DNA from: Ophioceras dolichostomum
Lineage: Eukaryota > Ascomycota > Sordariomycetes > Magnaporthales > Ophioceraceae
Reading direction: 5' to 3'
DNA: 64,000 nucleotides
NCBI GenBank assembly: GCA_003049485.1
Contig: PYST01000020.1
Coordinates: 156,711-220,710, forward strand
Under the pieces are notes generated by a model, which searched no databases, was not told the DNA's origin, and saw only the letters and a program-made list of their open reading frames with translations. Below, in pieces: positions 44,496 to 55,237 of this stretch; position 1 is the first letter of the stretch; every line of letters starts with the position of its first letter. The translations under genes and the position numbers were made by a program.

Positions 44496-47456
44496 ATGGG
44501 GTCCTCCTTTAGAATCGCCTTGGCGGTCCTCGCCGTCTCACAACTAGCACTCGCCAACATCAACTTCACCTGGGTGCAGCCGTCATGCAGCGGCGATGAT
44601 CCGTTCAATAAGTGCCTGATTGGGCAACACTGTGATGGCACGACCTGTTTGCCGGACTTCAAGCCCGAGGACCATCCCGGCCCCGTCCCAGCCACTCACC
44701 TCGCCACTGGGGAGAAGAGAAAGCGGCAGCTTGCCGGCCATGGCGGCCTCCTAATGAAGGAGAGGCGCGCTGCTCAGTCAAGCCCGTCCTCCCCTCCTGT
44801 TACTACGGATGGGACGTGTGGGGCCGCAAACGGAAATACCGTGTGTGGAAACTGGATTTATGGCTCCTGTGAGTGGTTATGATATTCCCCAATGTGAAAG
44901 ACTCCGGAGCTACCTCCATCAGTGCCGAAATAGGAAGAGACATATACTGATGATCTATCAATCTCCACCTCTCTACAGGTTGCTCGCAGTACGGATGGTG
45001 TGGAAATACGTAAGCCAACCAACTCAGAGAACGCGCTCTCATCAACACTCATCTCATAGAGCCAAGCGTCTTTGCACCGCGCTGAGTCGTTCCGTTACTA
45101 ACACCATACGTCTTTCTCAGTCCCGACCACTGTGGCACCGGATGCCAGAGCGGGCCATGCTCATCAGGCTCGGGCTCGGGTTCAGCTTCCAGCTCTGCCG
45201 CCCAGTCGACTACCCTCTTGACAGTCGTGAATACCCCAACATCAACCGCCTCTCTCAGTCGAGTGAGCAGCACTACTAGTGCGGTGGCTTCGACGGCACC
45301 CGGCGGCGGCGCGCAAACCACGGACGGCACTTGTGGTGCAGCCCACGGAGGTACAGTGTGCGGGAACTGGCCTCAGGGGAATTGCTGTTCCATGTACGGA
45401 TACTGTGGTAACACGTATGTTCCCCTGTATTACATGCTCTCTCTCTCTCTCTTTCTCACCTACTGCTCAAGACCGACTCACACATTCCTTCCATCGTATA
45501 GCGCGGCACACTGCGGGACAGGCTGCCAAAGCGGTAACTGTGTCAGCCCTCCTGCAGGGAGCAGCAGCACTTCTCCCTCATCATCCTCAGCCGCAGCCTC
45601 ACCAACACCCAGTGGCGTGCAGACCACAGATGGCACATGCGGTGCCAACTATGGGAACACTATTTGCGGAAACTGGCCTCAGGGGAACTGTTGCTCCATG
45701 TTCGGTTACTGTGGCGACACGTGAGTTTTGCGGTCCCTTGCTTTCGACATCACAGCCACTTTCTAAAAGACGAACACTAAATATTCATTGATCAACCCAC
45801 AGTTCTGGCCACTGCGGACCCGGCTGCCAGAGCGGTGACTGTGACGGACCGCCCGTGCTGGAAGCCCCCGGTCCGAAGCCCGCGCCCGCAAACGCTAACC
45901 CCGGCCAGTTCGCCATCGTCGGCCAGTCGGGAGTCCCCGCCATGCACGCCGGCCTGCTCCCCAACGGCAGGGTGTTCTTCCTCGACAAGGTGGAGAACTA
46001 CACGCAGCTCACGCTCAGCAACGGCCAGTTCGCCTACTCGTCCGAGTACGACCCCGTGGCCAACAAGGCCGTCCCGCTCGCGTACAGCACGAACGCCTTC
46101 TGCGCCGGCGGCGTACCCCTCGCGGACGGCCGCTTCGTGAGCCTCGGCGGCAACGCGCCGCTCGACTTCATCGACCCCACCGTCGGCGACGGCTTCACGG
46201 GAATCCGGTACCTGAAGCGCTCCCCGACGGACGCCAGCCTCAACGGCCAGGCCTGGTCCGAGCCGGGCAACAAGCTGTCCAGCGCGCGTTGGTACCCCAG
46301 CGTGCAGATCCTGCCCGACGGGCGCGTCTTCGTCGCCTCGGGCAGCCTGAACGGGCTGGACCCCAACGTCCCCGCCAACAACAACCCGACGTACGAGATC
46401 CTGTCCAGCGCCGGCGTCTCGACCGGCACGGCCGTGCCCATGGACATCCTCAAGAACGCCCAGCCCTACTACATGTACCCGTTCATCCACCTCCTCCCGG
46501 ATGGTAACCTCTTCGTCCTGGCCGCCAAGTCCAGCCAGCTGTTCAACCTCGCCTCCAACGCCCCCCTGAAGACCTATCCGGAGCTCCCGGGCCAGTACCG
46601 CACGTACCCCAACACGGGCGCCTCCGTGATGCTCCCCCTCTCCAGCAAGACGAACTGGAACCCGGACCTCATCTTCTGCGGCGGGGGGCCCTACCAGGAC
46701 ATCACCGCGCCGACGGACGCATCCTGCGGCCGCATCCAGCCGCTGTCCGCCACCCCCTCCTGGGAGATGGACGCCATGCCCGAGGGCCGCTGCATGGTCG
46801 AGGGCCTCGCGCTCCTGGACGGCACCGTGCTCTTCATGAACGGCGCGGGCCAGGGCGCGCAGGGCTTCGGCGTCGCCACGGACCCGACCCTTACCGCCCT
46901 GATCTACGACCCGAACGCGGCGCTCGGCAGCCGCTTCAGCACGGGCGCGACGAGCACCGTGCCGCGCCTCTACCACTCCGTCTCGCTCATGCTCATGGAC
47001 GGCACCGTGCTCGTGGCCGGCAGCAACCCCGTGCAGATGCCGGTCCTGCAGGCCTCCGCCGATAACCCGTTCCCGACCGAGTTCCGCGTCGAGCGCTACA
47101 CACCCCCTTACCTCTCCGGCGCGAAGGCCTCGCTCCGCCCCACGGCCCTCGCGCTCTCGGCCAAGACGATGACTCCGGGCAGCGGAAAGGCGATCACGGC
47201 CAAGTTCACCCTGCCCAACGCCAAGGTCAAGGCTGTGAAGGTCGTCATGTACTACAACGGCTTCGTCACGCACTCGGTGCACATGGGCCACCGCATGGTG
47301 TACTGCGATGTGACGGGTTTCGCGACGGGGAAGACGGCGCAGACGCTCAAGGTCACGCCGCCGCCGAACCACAACGTGCTGCCGCCGGGCTACTACATCA
47401 TGTTCGTTGTAGCAGACGGGGTGCCCAGCATGGGTCAGATGGTTATGGTGAACTGA
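44496..47456 (+). CDS. Secreted triple-CBM18 glyoxal/galactose-oxidase-like copper radical oxidase (AA5-type)
   Basis: Five exons (44496-44868, 44979-45009, 45121-45414, 45502-45720, 45803-47456) give 856 residues. A signal peptide ends near ALA (residue 20). Three CBM18 chitin-binding modules (about 103-145, 201-245, 274-316) share TDGTCGA..GNT.CGNW..G.CC..YGYCG and are split by Ser/Thr/Pro linkers. The catalytic part starts near residue 330: GQSGVPAMHAGLLPNGRVFFLD, STNAFCAGG (the Cys expected to crosslink to Tyr), SSARWYPSVQILPDGRVFV, RLYHSVSLMLMDGTVLVAGSNP and THSVHMGHRMV, with a DUF1929-like C-terminus. Such enzymes oxidise aldehydes or alcohols to give hydrogen peroxide; the CBM18 modules would anchor it on chitin. 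Each of the three modules is interrupted by an intron at the same codon (CGNT/CGDT). Confidence 0.9.
45437..45457. repeat. CT microsatellite within an intron
   Basis: A CT run inside the third intron of the CBM18 oxidase gene, serving as an extended polypyrimidine stretch. Confidence 0.8.
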
Positions 47457-47767
47457 TCAGACCGCGTTGATCATCAGACTTGCAGTTTCTGGTCCGGTTA
47501 AAAGACAATGACGGGGGCGGTTTCGTCAACCGCATTCTACTTCTTGGGGAAATACTTCCATAGTTGTATCTATACTGTTTGTAATAAAACCACCAGCCTC
47601 GTTACCTCCCTTCCGCTTCTTTTGCTTGTAAACACATTTATTCATCCTGTCATTTACTGTTTAAGTACATACCAGCCAGCAAGCAGCCTTTCCCAAGCAA
47701 GTCGTCTCGTCCCTGTCCTGTCCCTCCCCTCGTCACCCCCCATATGCTATTCCTCTCATACTACTAC
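47457..47767. other. Short convergent intergenic region
   Basis: About 310 bp between the 3' ends of the CBM18 oxidase and the M28 peptidase genes. No gene seen; it should contain both polyadenylation regions. Confidence 0.5.
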
Positions 47768-49385
47768 TCACGACACCGGGAACGGCATCACCGCAGGACT
47801 CCTATACCCATTCCCCCCAACACTCCTCACCCCAAAGATCACATTGTCCTTCGTCAACGGCATCATCACCTTCTCCACGTCGCCCACCGCCAAAACACGC
47901 GTCCACATCAACTCCGGCGTCGCCCTCCACACGACCTCGTAACCCACCGCACCCTCCACCCCAACCCAGCTCAGCTCGCTATCGTTACTCAACGCCGTCG
48001 CGTTGACCGTCACATTGCGCACCACACCCGGCGCGTTCGCCAGATTCCACAAAGCAGCGAGATTGACCTTCGCCGTCCTGGCGATGTACTCGAAGTCTAC
48101 AAACTCCACCAGATCGCCATACACCGTCCCATCGTTTTTGTCAGTCCTCACATCCTGATGCTGATGTCTGTAGTCCTCATTCGGCTCCGTGAACCGCACA
48201 GCGCTCGCATACCCCTGCTCCAAAAAGCTCCTGTGGTCGCCCCCCCTGAGGTACCTGTCCAGCCTCCACACCAGCGCGACCCTCATGCCGTCCACGAACT
48301 TTGCCGCCCCGGCGCTAACTTCGGCGATGACCCTCCCCAACTCCCTCGCGGGCGAATCGTTCTCGCCCCCGATCTGCGCCCTCAAAGCCGCCCGAGAGGC
48401 GGACTCGCCGGGGGGCGATCCCCCCTGGCAGAACAGTCTGACCGTAAACGGGTCGCGCTCGCCGCGGGACCCGACGCTGTTTCCGACGATGTCGTTGCTG
48501 AGCACGCCCTCCACGTTGACAGATGCGTTGCGGTACGTCTGCGCGAGGAACGCCGATCCCAGAAGCCCCTGTTCCTCGCCAGCGACGGCGGCGAAGACGA
48601 TTGTTGCGGAGGGGCGGCGGGTTGAGAAGATGCGGGCTAGTTCCATGACCACTGTTTGAGAGAAGGAGGAGGAAAGGTGGTATTAATGTTGTAGTTGATC
48701 AAGGCGGTTGGTTCAAACCAGCAAAGGGAAAACAGGAATGGAAGGAGGATGCGTGGGGATTGGTCTCAGAGCTGGAGAGTGAAGGGAAAGAAGGGGAAGC
48801 GCAGCACTCACGCGCAACCCCCGAAGCATCATCATCCGCCCCCGGCGCATCACTCTCATAATCATTGACATCCGAACACCTAGAGTCATAATGCCCCATA
48901 ACGACATATGTCCTCCCCGGATCCGTGCTCCCCCTCAACGTAGCCACCACGTCGCTGATCCTCACGGGAAACAACACCCTGCTCCCCGCCGCCGCGATAT
49001 AACTCGGGACGGTCACGATCATCGTCGCTCCTTCTCCCCCCGCAGCCGCATAAGACCGCATCTCGGCCTCGATCCAGTCCCTAGCCGCGCCGATCCCGCG
49101 CGCGGGGTCCGTCTGCGTGGAGAGCGTGTGGCGCGTGCCGAACGAGGCCAGCTTCTCGACGGTCGCCTTGATGCGCGAGGCGTCGACTTCTGCGAGGGCG
49201 GCTTGGAGCTCGGCGTCGGGGGCTGGTGGGGTTAGGGGGGAGCCGATTGTTGTGGGGGGCCAGTCGTGGTCGCCGTCGGTCACAGATAGTACGCGGGGGA
49301 AGGCTTGTTGGCGTGCATACCGGGCACTGGACGGTGCGGCGATGGCTGCCCGCAGGCTGAACAGGAAGAGCAGAGCGGTCCTCAT
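47768..49385 (-). CDS. Secreted M28-family zinc aminopeptidase
   Basis: Two exons, 48812-49385 and 47768-48651, join as GTTGCGC|TGGTCATGG and give 485 residues. The start is taken at the Met at 49385, which begins a signal peptide (MRTALLFLFSLRAAIAAP). The two-zinc M28 site is visible: VVMGHYDSR (His), PGADDDASG (Asp), AGEEQG (Glu pair), LSNDIVG (Asp) and RGGDHRSFLEQGY (His). A C-terminal fibronectin-like region (VGYEVVWRATPE) follows the catalytic domain, as in many fungal M28 enzymes. It removes N-terminal residues from peptides outside the cell. Convergent with the oxidase gene. The family is secure. Confidence 0.92.
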
Positions 49386-50340
49386 CGCGGCGCTGGCTGG
49401 GAGAAGCGGCGGCGGTGTGGTGAGGGGAAGGGGCATGAGGTTGAGACTAGGAGCTGGGATGTGGAAGAAGAGGTTTTCTGTTCCTGGCAGATGGTAGGTA
49501 TATAAGAGACGCTCTTATATCAACAATACTCCATGTGCTATCATTCTCCCGGTCCCGTCCCGGAACATTGCCAAGTCTACCTACCCCTCTTCCGACGTAG
49601 CACCGGCTCCTTGCTATCATCATTCGGCTCACGGAGAATTCCCCCGCATGTTCAAGTTGGTGCCGGATCCTATCTCTCCTATCTTTGGCGTTGTTGTATA
49701 TCTATGTCGGTCTGTGATGTCCTCAGTCCTGCTGGGAAGAAAAGGGCTGATGGTGAAAATGGTAGGGTTCTCTAGCTTTTCTTACGTGTTTCTTCTTTTT
49801 TTCTTGAATGGCAAAAAGCCGTCAGAAAACCAAATTGCTAACTCATCATCAGCATCGTAAACACCACTCAATTAATTGCATCACTGCACATATCACCTCC
49901 TAGGTGTATAAAGTATAGTAGTATCTAGGTAGACAGATAAGCACACAATGCTCACTGAATATTGCGTCTCTAGCAGCATTTTCTAGCCCCTCACCTCATC
50001 CCCCTGATGCGTTATCTTCCTTCCCCTCTTTGGCACTTTCTTTCCTCCTGCCTATTCGAGTCAGATGCTTCATGTTCCGTACCATTGTTCTGTCCCTCTC
50101 TTGCACCACCAGTCTACCGCTGATCAAGAAAACGTCGTATTTCAAGGGATGTTTCCTGCTTCCCGAACATGGTCCCCGCCGGCAATGCAGATCACCCACA
50201 TCTTCCACCTACCACCGCCACCTCCCCTTCCCGGCTCTTACGGCGCGTGTCCGCCCCACAAGCCGACGACGTCCGGCACAGATGCCTCTTGTCTGTGATG
50301 TGCGACGATAAGCACGACGAACCTATGGCAGATTCCTTCC
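49386..50340. other. Intergenic region, no gene recognised
   Basis: About 950 bp holding the M28 peptidase promoter. It is AT-rich around 49780-49980. No supported gene. Confidence 0.5.
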
Positions 50341-50344
50341 TTCA

Positions 50345-50800
50345 CACCTACCACAGGTCCCCAACGTCGGCGACTGGATCTGCAGCGAGGCGAATTTGGT
50401 CCAGGGCAGCTTTGGCGTCGACGCCCGGGAGCAGTTCTACCGGGGCTTGGCCGTCGGCGGCGACTACGATGTCAGTGGGAATAAGAATGCGAATCTCGGG
50501 TTGGGTCAGGTGGTGGGTTTCTGGTACATGTACCTTCTCTGTTATCGTGCAGGAATGGCAGGAATAGACGCCGTTCATTGTTGTCGTGCCACGCGTGGCA
50601 AGTCTATCCTCGTGTGCAGAGCGGAGAGACGACATGCTTTTGCACCTGGAATGCTAACGCCACGAACTCAGATATGCCAACGGCATTTAAACAATCCCAA
50701 GTTACGAGCTGCCGTTCAACACGAATGTGTGCAGCGCCCACGATGATTTCCAGCACATGGCCTGGTCCGCCCCCACCAGAGTGCCATGCCAACGAACCTC
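50345..50800 (+). pseudogene. Possible decayed or unresolved small secreted-protein gene
   Basis: Protein-like stretches occur in successive plus-strand frames: VPNVGDWICSEANLVQGSFG and EQFYRGLAVGGDYDVSGNKN (from about 50356), then WQVYPRVQSGETTCFCTWNA (about 50592-50655), then YELPFNTNVCSAHDDFQHMA (about 50702-50765). Acceptor-like CCACAG precedes the first block. I could not join them into one frame with plausible introns and found no clear signal peptide or start. It may be a degenerate gene or an intron-rich gene I have misread. No family recognised. Confidence 0.3.
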
Positions 50801-51403
50801 ACTGCAGATGCAAGGCAGAGGTCAGGCGCGCCCACGCTGGAAGCTAGCCGCTTCAGTATGACTGTTGTGCTGATCAGGCAGATATACATATTGTTATTTC
50901 TTCTGGAATGAAGATACACGAGGAGGCTTGGAAGTCCGACCGGGGCCATATTCAGCTGAACTGAAGGCACCGATGCAGGTGTGTGTATCTTCACCGAGCT
51001 TACAGAATACCAGTAACTGAGAGAGAGTGCAGCTCGCTTACCCAGACACAGCCTTTCACAAGCCCAATTTGATATCCACGCCAACAAAAGTTCTTGAGCC
51101 ACGATACCACGTGACTTAGCTGGCCTGCGGAAACAAATCAAGCGACATGAGCAGTAAAGCCCACCTTTCACCTGGGGTTCTACTTAAAAGGGGCGTTGTC
51201 TGTCTCCGTCTTTATTCTCGTTTCTTCCCTCCTTCCTTCCCTTCCCTCTCCTATGTCCAGCACCCGAGAAACGAATAATCAGTGCACATCCTTCTACTTA
51301 TCTCCTCACGGTCACGCCCAACCAAAAGCACCACAACCCATCGTCCATCTGGGCGCCACTCTCAAGAGCACCCCGCCGCAGACCATCACGAAGAACTCAA
51401 ACG
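50801..51403. other. Intergenic region upstream of the CVNH gene
   Basis: About 600 bp with no supported gene; pyrimidine-rich DNA at 51200-51260 resembles a fungal core promoter. Confidence 0.5.
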
Positions 51404-51841
51404 ATGCGAAGCCCCCTGACCTTTCTCCCCTTTCACCCCATCCTCCTCCTCTCCCTCCTCCTCCTCCTCCTCACAACCGCCCCCCGCCCCACACTCGCCA
51501 ACCGCTTCGCCGACTCCTGCGCCGACTTCTACATGTTCGACGGCACCCACGCGAACCCCAACGGCCACCTCTTCCGCGCCCGCTGCCTGAGCACGGCCGG
51601 TGCCGACGTCTGGAGCGACGTGCACCTTAACGAGCGCCTGGGCGTCGACGACCGCGGCCGCTTCGTGTGGGGCGTCGCCAACAACCACCGGCTGCGGTGT
51701 CGGGACTTCTTCATCAGCCACATCGAGACGTCGGTGTTCTTCAACGCCATTTGCGGAGATGTGAACTGGAAGCCGGTCGAGACGAAGATTGATCTGAATG
51801 AGTATATGACGAATAATAATGGGCATTTGAGCATGGACTGA
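51404..51841 (+). CDS. Small secreted CVNH (cyanovirin-N homology) lectin-like protein
   Basis: Intronless, 145 residues. The N-terminal hydrophobic signal (PILLLSLLLLLLTTAPRPTLA) is followed by a two-repeat CVNH domain. Repeat 1 reads SCADFYMF...HLFRARC.......WSDVHLNERLGVDDRGRFVW; repeat 2 reads FNAICGD......KIDLNEYMTNNNGHL. The DLNE-(I/L/M)-x-NxxGxL pattern is the CVNH hallmark, and the Cys residues at the repeat starts can pair. The fold binds oligomannose glycans; roles in fungi are not well settled. It stands alone with no linked gene of the same pathway. The signal plus single domain suggest export to the wall or host interface. Confidence 0.8.
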   Translation: MRSPLTFLPFHPILLLSLLLLLLTTAPRPTLANRFADSCADFYMFDGTHANPNGHLFRARCLSTAGADVWSDVHLNERLGVDDRGRFVWGVANNHRLRCRDFFISHIETSVFFNAICGDVNWKPVETKIDLNEYMTNNNGHLSMD

Positions 51842-52298
51842 TGGCGTTGGACGGGGGGATGGATGGCAAGGGATGGATGCGGGAACAATGGAAAGGAGGA
51901 GGGATGAACCTTTGTAGTAGGGACTCGACGACATATCTGGGAACCAGACATGCCATGACGGGCGCGGGAGGGACTTTTTCATTCTAGTGAAGCAAAGATA
52001 CTGCCATAGCTGCAGTAACATCCAGGCCAGTCCTGTATTGAGCTTTGTATCGAGTTTCAATCTTTCCTTGAATACGGAGTGTTGCCCTTCAACAGATCAT
52101 GACCGAGCATATATTGAATAATGACCACGCCACAAACAACCCAGGTGGAGCTGAGATTCGGGAGTGACGGCTATCTGACTACAGTGCCTCCTCGGAATGG
52201 AATACTTGAATGCTTACATGAGCGACCCGGGGGCTCGTGACCATGCGTACAGCTACATCAACGCACGCGAGACCTTCCAGACTGCACAGCACACGGTT
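51842..52298. other. Convergent intergenic region
   Basis: About 460 bp between the CVNH gene and the 3' end of the five-exon NmrA-like gene. No gene recognised. Confidence 0.5.
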
Positions 52299-53720
52299 TC
52301 ACTTCCCACCCCACGTAGCCTCGAGATACTCCTCAACCGTGGTGAACTTGTAGTCTGGGAGGAGCTTATTCCACTCAGTCGAGCCCGCCAACACCCCCTT
52401 CGCCATCCCCAGGATCGTGCCCCTCCCTGCGACCTTGGCGAAGGTCTCCATCTGATCCGGAGGCAGGGCCCGCATGGTGGGATGAATGCCAAGCGCTTCG
52501 ATGGGGGCGTTCACGATGCCCTTCTCGAGATCCTCCATCTTGAGGTAGATTTTCTCAATAGGCTTGCCTGTCATTAGTGCACGCAGCGTCAGCACAACTC
52601 ACACACGCAACACGCTGAAATACTTATCCCCTACGTCCTCGCTTCCGTATCAAACAGCTTCTATGGAAGAAATGGTAATAGGGAGGCTTATTCGACTGAG
52701 GAATGGCCGACTCCGGGTGCTGTGCTTACCCCTGACTTTCTCCGCGATGCGCAACAGCTCAGCCACCGTGAGCGTGTCCCCGCAGAACCCTCCCTGGACA
52801 GGCCACTCTTTCTCCGGGGGGTAGTCGATGATGAGGGTCAGCATGTTGGCGATGTCGTTGACGGTCGTGAGCGAGAGTGGGGAGTCCTTGTCGTGGCCCT
52901 CAACCACGATGGCCGTCATGTGGTCGAGGTCGAAGAGGGCGTTGAAGATAGCGACGTGTGTGGTAGTCACGTGCGGAGCGCCGAGGTAGTCCATGAACAT
53001 TCCCGGATGAATCAGGGTGTACTCGATCACTTTCTTGTCGCGGTTGAGCTCGGCCAGGTAGTCGCGGACAATGAGCTTGTTGGCCCACCACGGGAACAGG
53101 TCGGTGGTCTGCGCGAGCTGGGGTCCTCTGTTGTCATGGAGCGTGTGACGGTGCTCGCTCCGTGTTAGTCATGACTGGGGCAGTAGTTGGGTTCCAAGTT
53201 GTTTCACAGTAAAAGGGAATCTCACATGACGAATTCGTTGGGCATGAATCTTCTCACGCCGGCAGCGACTGAGGCATCGATTAGCCGCTTCTGCATGGCG
53301 CTCTCGGGGTCCGTGTGCGAGACAGCGATACACGCCACGGTGTCGACCCCCTTGAGAATCTGGACGAGCTCATCCTTGTCCTCGTAGGTGGTCTGGACCC
53401 AGGTGACGCCCTTGAGGGCGGGCAGGGAGGCCGGATCCTAGTAAGTGCCACACATGTACTGCTGATTAGTATCACGATGATTACCAAAGGACCGAGGGCA
53501 GTCGGCATCGGGTTGGCGATTGAAATGACAAAGTATGAACTCACACGCCGGACCAGACCCAGGATCTCGTGCTTCCCCTGGGCGACGAGGCGGTCGATGA
53601 GCTCTCGGGCGAGCTCTACATAGAAAGCGTCATGAACGTCAGCGAGAAATCCGGAAGAAGGAAAGCTTGAGGGTGGTGGTACTCACGGCCAGAGGCTCCT
53701 GCAATAGCGACCTTGACCAT
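52299..53720 (-). CDS. NmrA-like (isoflavone-reductase-type) oxidoreductase, five exons
   Basis: Exons 53687-53720, 53545-53615, 53226-53437, 52730-53127 and 52299-52567 join in phase to 327 residues. The glycine-rich dinucleotide loop is split by the first intron (MVKVAIAGASG|QLARELID). Further family blocks are VRRFMPNEFV, EYTLIHPGMFMDYLG and SLTTVNDIANMLTLI. It is a cytosolic NAD(P)H-dependent reductase of unknown substrate. The intron-rich structure contrasts with the two-exon NmrA-like gene at 10-11 kb, so they are not recent duplicates. It lies 32 kb from the SwnK-type synthase, so an SwnR role is only a remote possibility. Confidence 0.85.
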
Positions 53721-55237
53721 TTCTGCTAATACGGGGATACTGTGTGTATGTAGATAGGTAGGTAGGAAAGCGTTGATGGCGACTTTTAGAACTGTGAAGG
53801 GATCTGGAGATGTGTGTTTTCTCAAGCAGCTCAAGGGCAGTCGGGGTCATGGGGTTTATATATTCCTCCACAGATGGACTTGTCCTTGTCCTGCGGCGGC
53901 ACGTCCGGGTGATAAGAAAAATGTTGAATTGCGACATTCACTAACAGATAATTAGCGATCCTCTGCAATTCTGCAGCGGGGGGTATTGACTTCATGTTAG
54001 ACTAAATGAACCCCTTTTCGATCCACCGCCTGTCTCTCCCCGCCTCCTTTGTCATTACCAATCAGCGTAGGTAATCAGTATGAGACGACAAAAGGAGTCG
54101 AAAACCGCGTACGTGGGACGCGGAGCGTTGCAATGCCGCTGCGGCACTCGGCATACGGGCCCTGATTGCGGGTCAGCTGGCGACGCCAGGCGGAGATCCG
54201 CCCGCAATGTCGGTCCAACAACCACCCCGAACCGAGAGACCAAAGCAAACCGGAATTTTGAAGATGATAGTAGGTCCGGAGCAGGGCCAACTAAGTAAGG
54301 ATAGAATCCGAGAGTGACAAGCCCTCCGCTATCGCTATTTCGAAGAGAGGCTTAACTCCGTGGGGTATGAAGAATGTCCACAAAATATGAGCATTTTGCA
54401 CGGCTCGTGGCAAAACCCGATGAGATTGCCCCACCTTTCCGAGTCTTCGGATGGCCAGCCGACGTCGAGATATCCACGGACACGGAGCACGGCGAGAGAC
54501 GCCGCCGGACACAGTGACAAAGCCAGCAAGCTCCGGTCCCGTCCAGGGCCCAAGACACGCTGATTCAGGTTACTCGATCGGACAACACTCCGAGCCCACT
54601 AGAAGGCAAAGCCTGCAGTCGAGCAAGGATTCTTTCCCCACATTGTGCCTCGGTCGGTAGATTCGTGCTATCTTTATAGGGGTCTAGTCAGCCCCTCGGC
54701 GCCTCAACGTTCTTGGCCTCGGTTCCAAGCCGTTTTTTTGGCACCAGACAAGGAATGGCTCACGGTGCTAAGTCTGGGCAAAATTCTGAACCTGCTCAAC
54801 TGAGCCCCAAAAACGCTACGCAGGTACTAGTAGTTCAAGGGCTTTACGCGAACGACCCGTATCTGTGGTAGCGAATACGCGGGAAAACAAGCACACCAAG
54901 CAGATTCTTCTGCGAGCCACCCAAATGTCCAGAACTCACATTTGGCATAGGATTCAGCACGCGGTATATCTCTGCCGGTCTTGAGTAGGGCTGAGCTGAT
55001 GACGTGAGGAAATCAACTTAGGTAGTATCTGTGGAGCTCATTCTAGGACCTGATTCGGAGGGACAGAATAAGGGGCTGCGATGCGATGAAGCCTCTCACT
55101 GAGCACTTATATATTGTCACCAAAGGATCGATAGTGTGAAGAATAAATATCTGGTACGTGGAACTGAAAGACCGAGTGTCAACATCCCATCCCCATTGCT
55201 TTCACTGGTTCACCCTTCACCCCCTGCAACACTCAAC
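53721..55237. other. Intergenic region, no gene recognised
   Basis: About 1.5 kb with the promoter of the NmrA-like gene on the left. Short frames on both strands around 54055-54660 show no domain features. Confidence 0.5.

Noticed and set aside
45792..47372. 526-codon open frame on the minus strand
   Set aside because: It is antisense to the catalytic exon of the CBM18 oxidase. It is rich in Arg/Gly/Val/His and follows from GC-rich third positions; no motif.
52299..53720. SwnR assignment for the second NmrA-like gene
   Set aside because: It is 32 kb from the synthase among unrelated genes, with no specific motif to support it.
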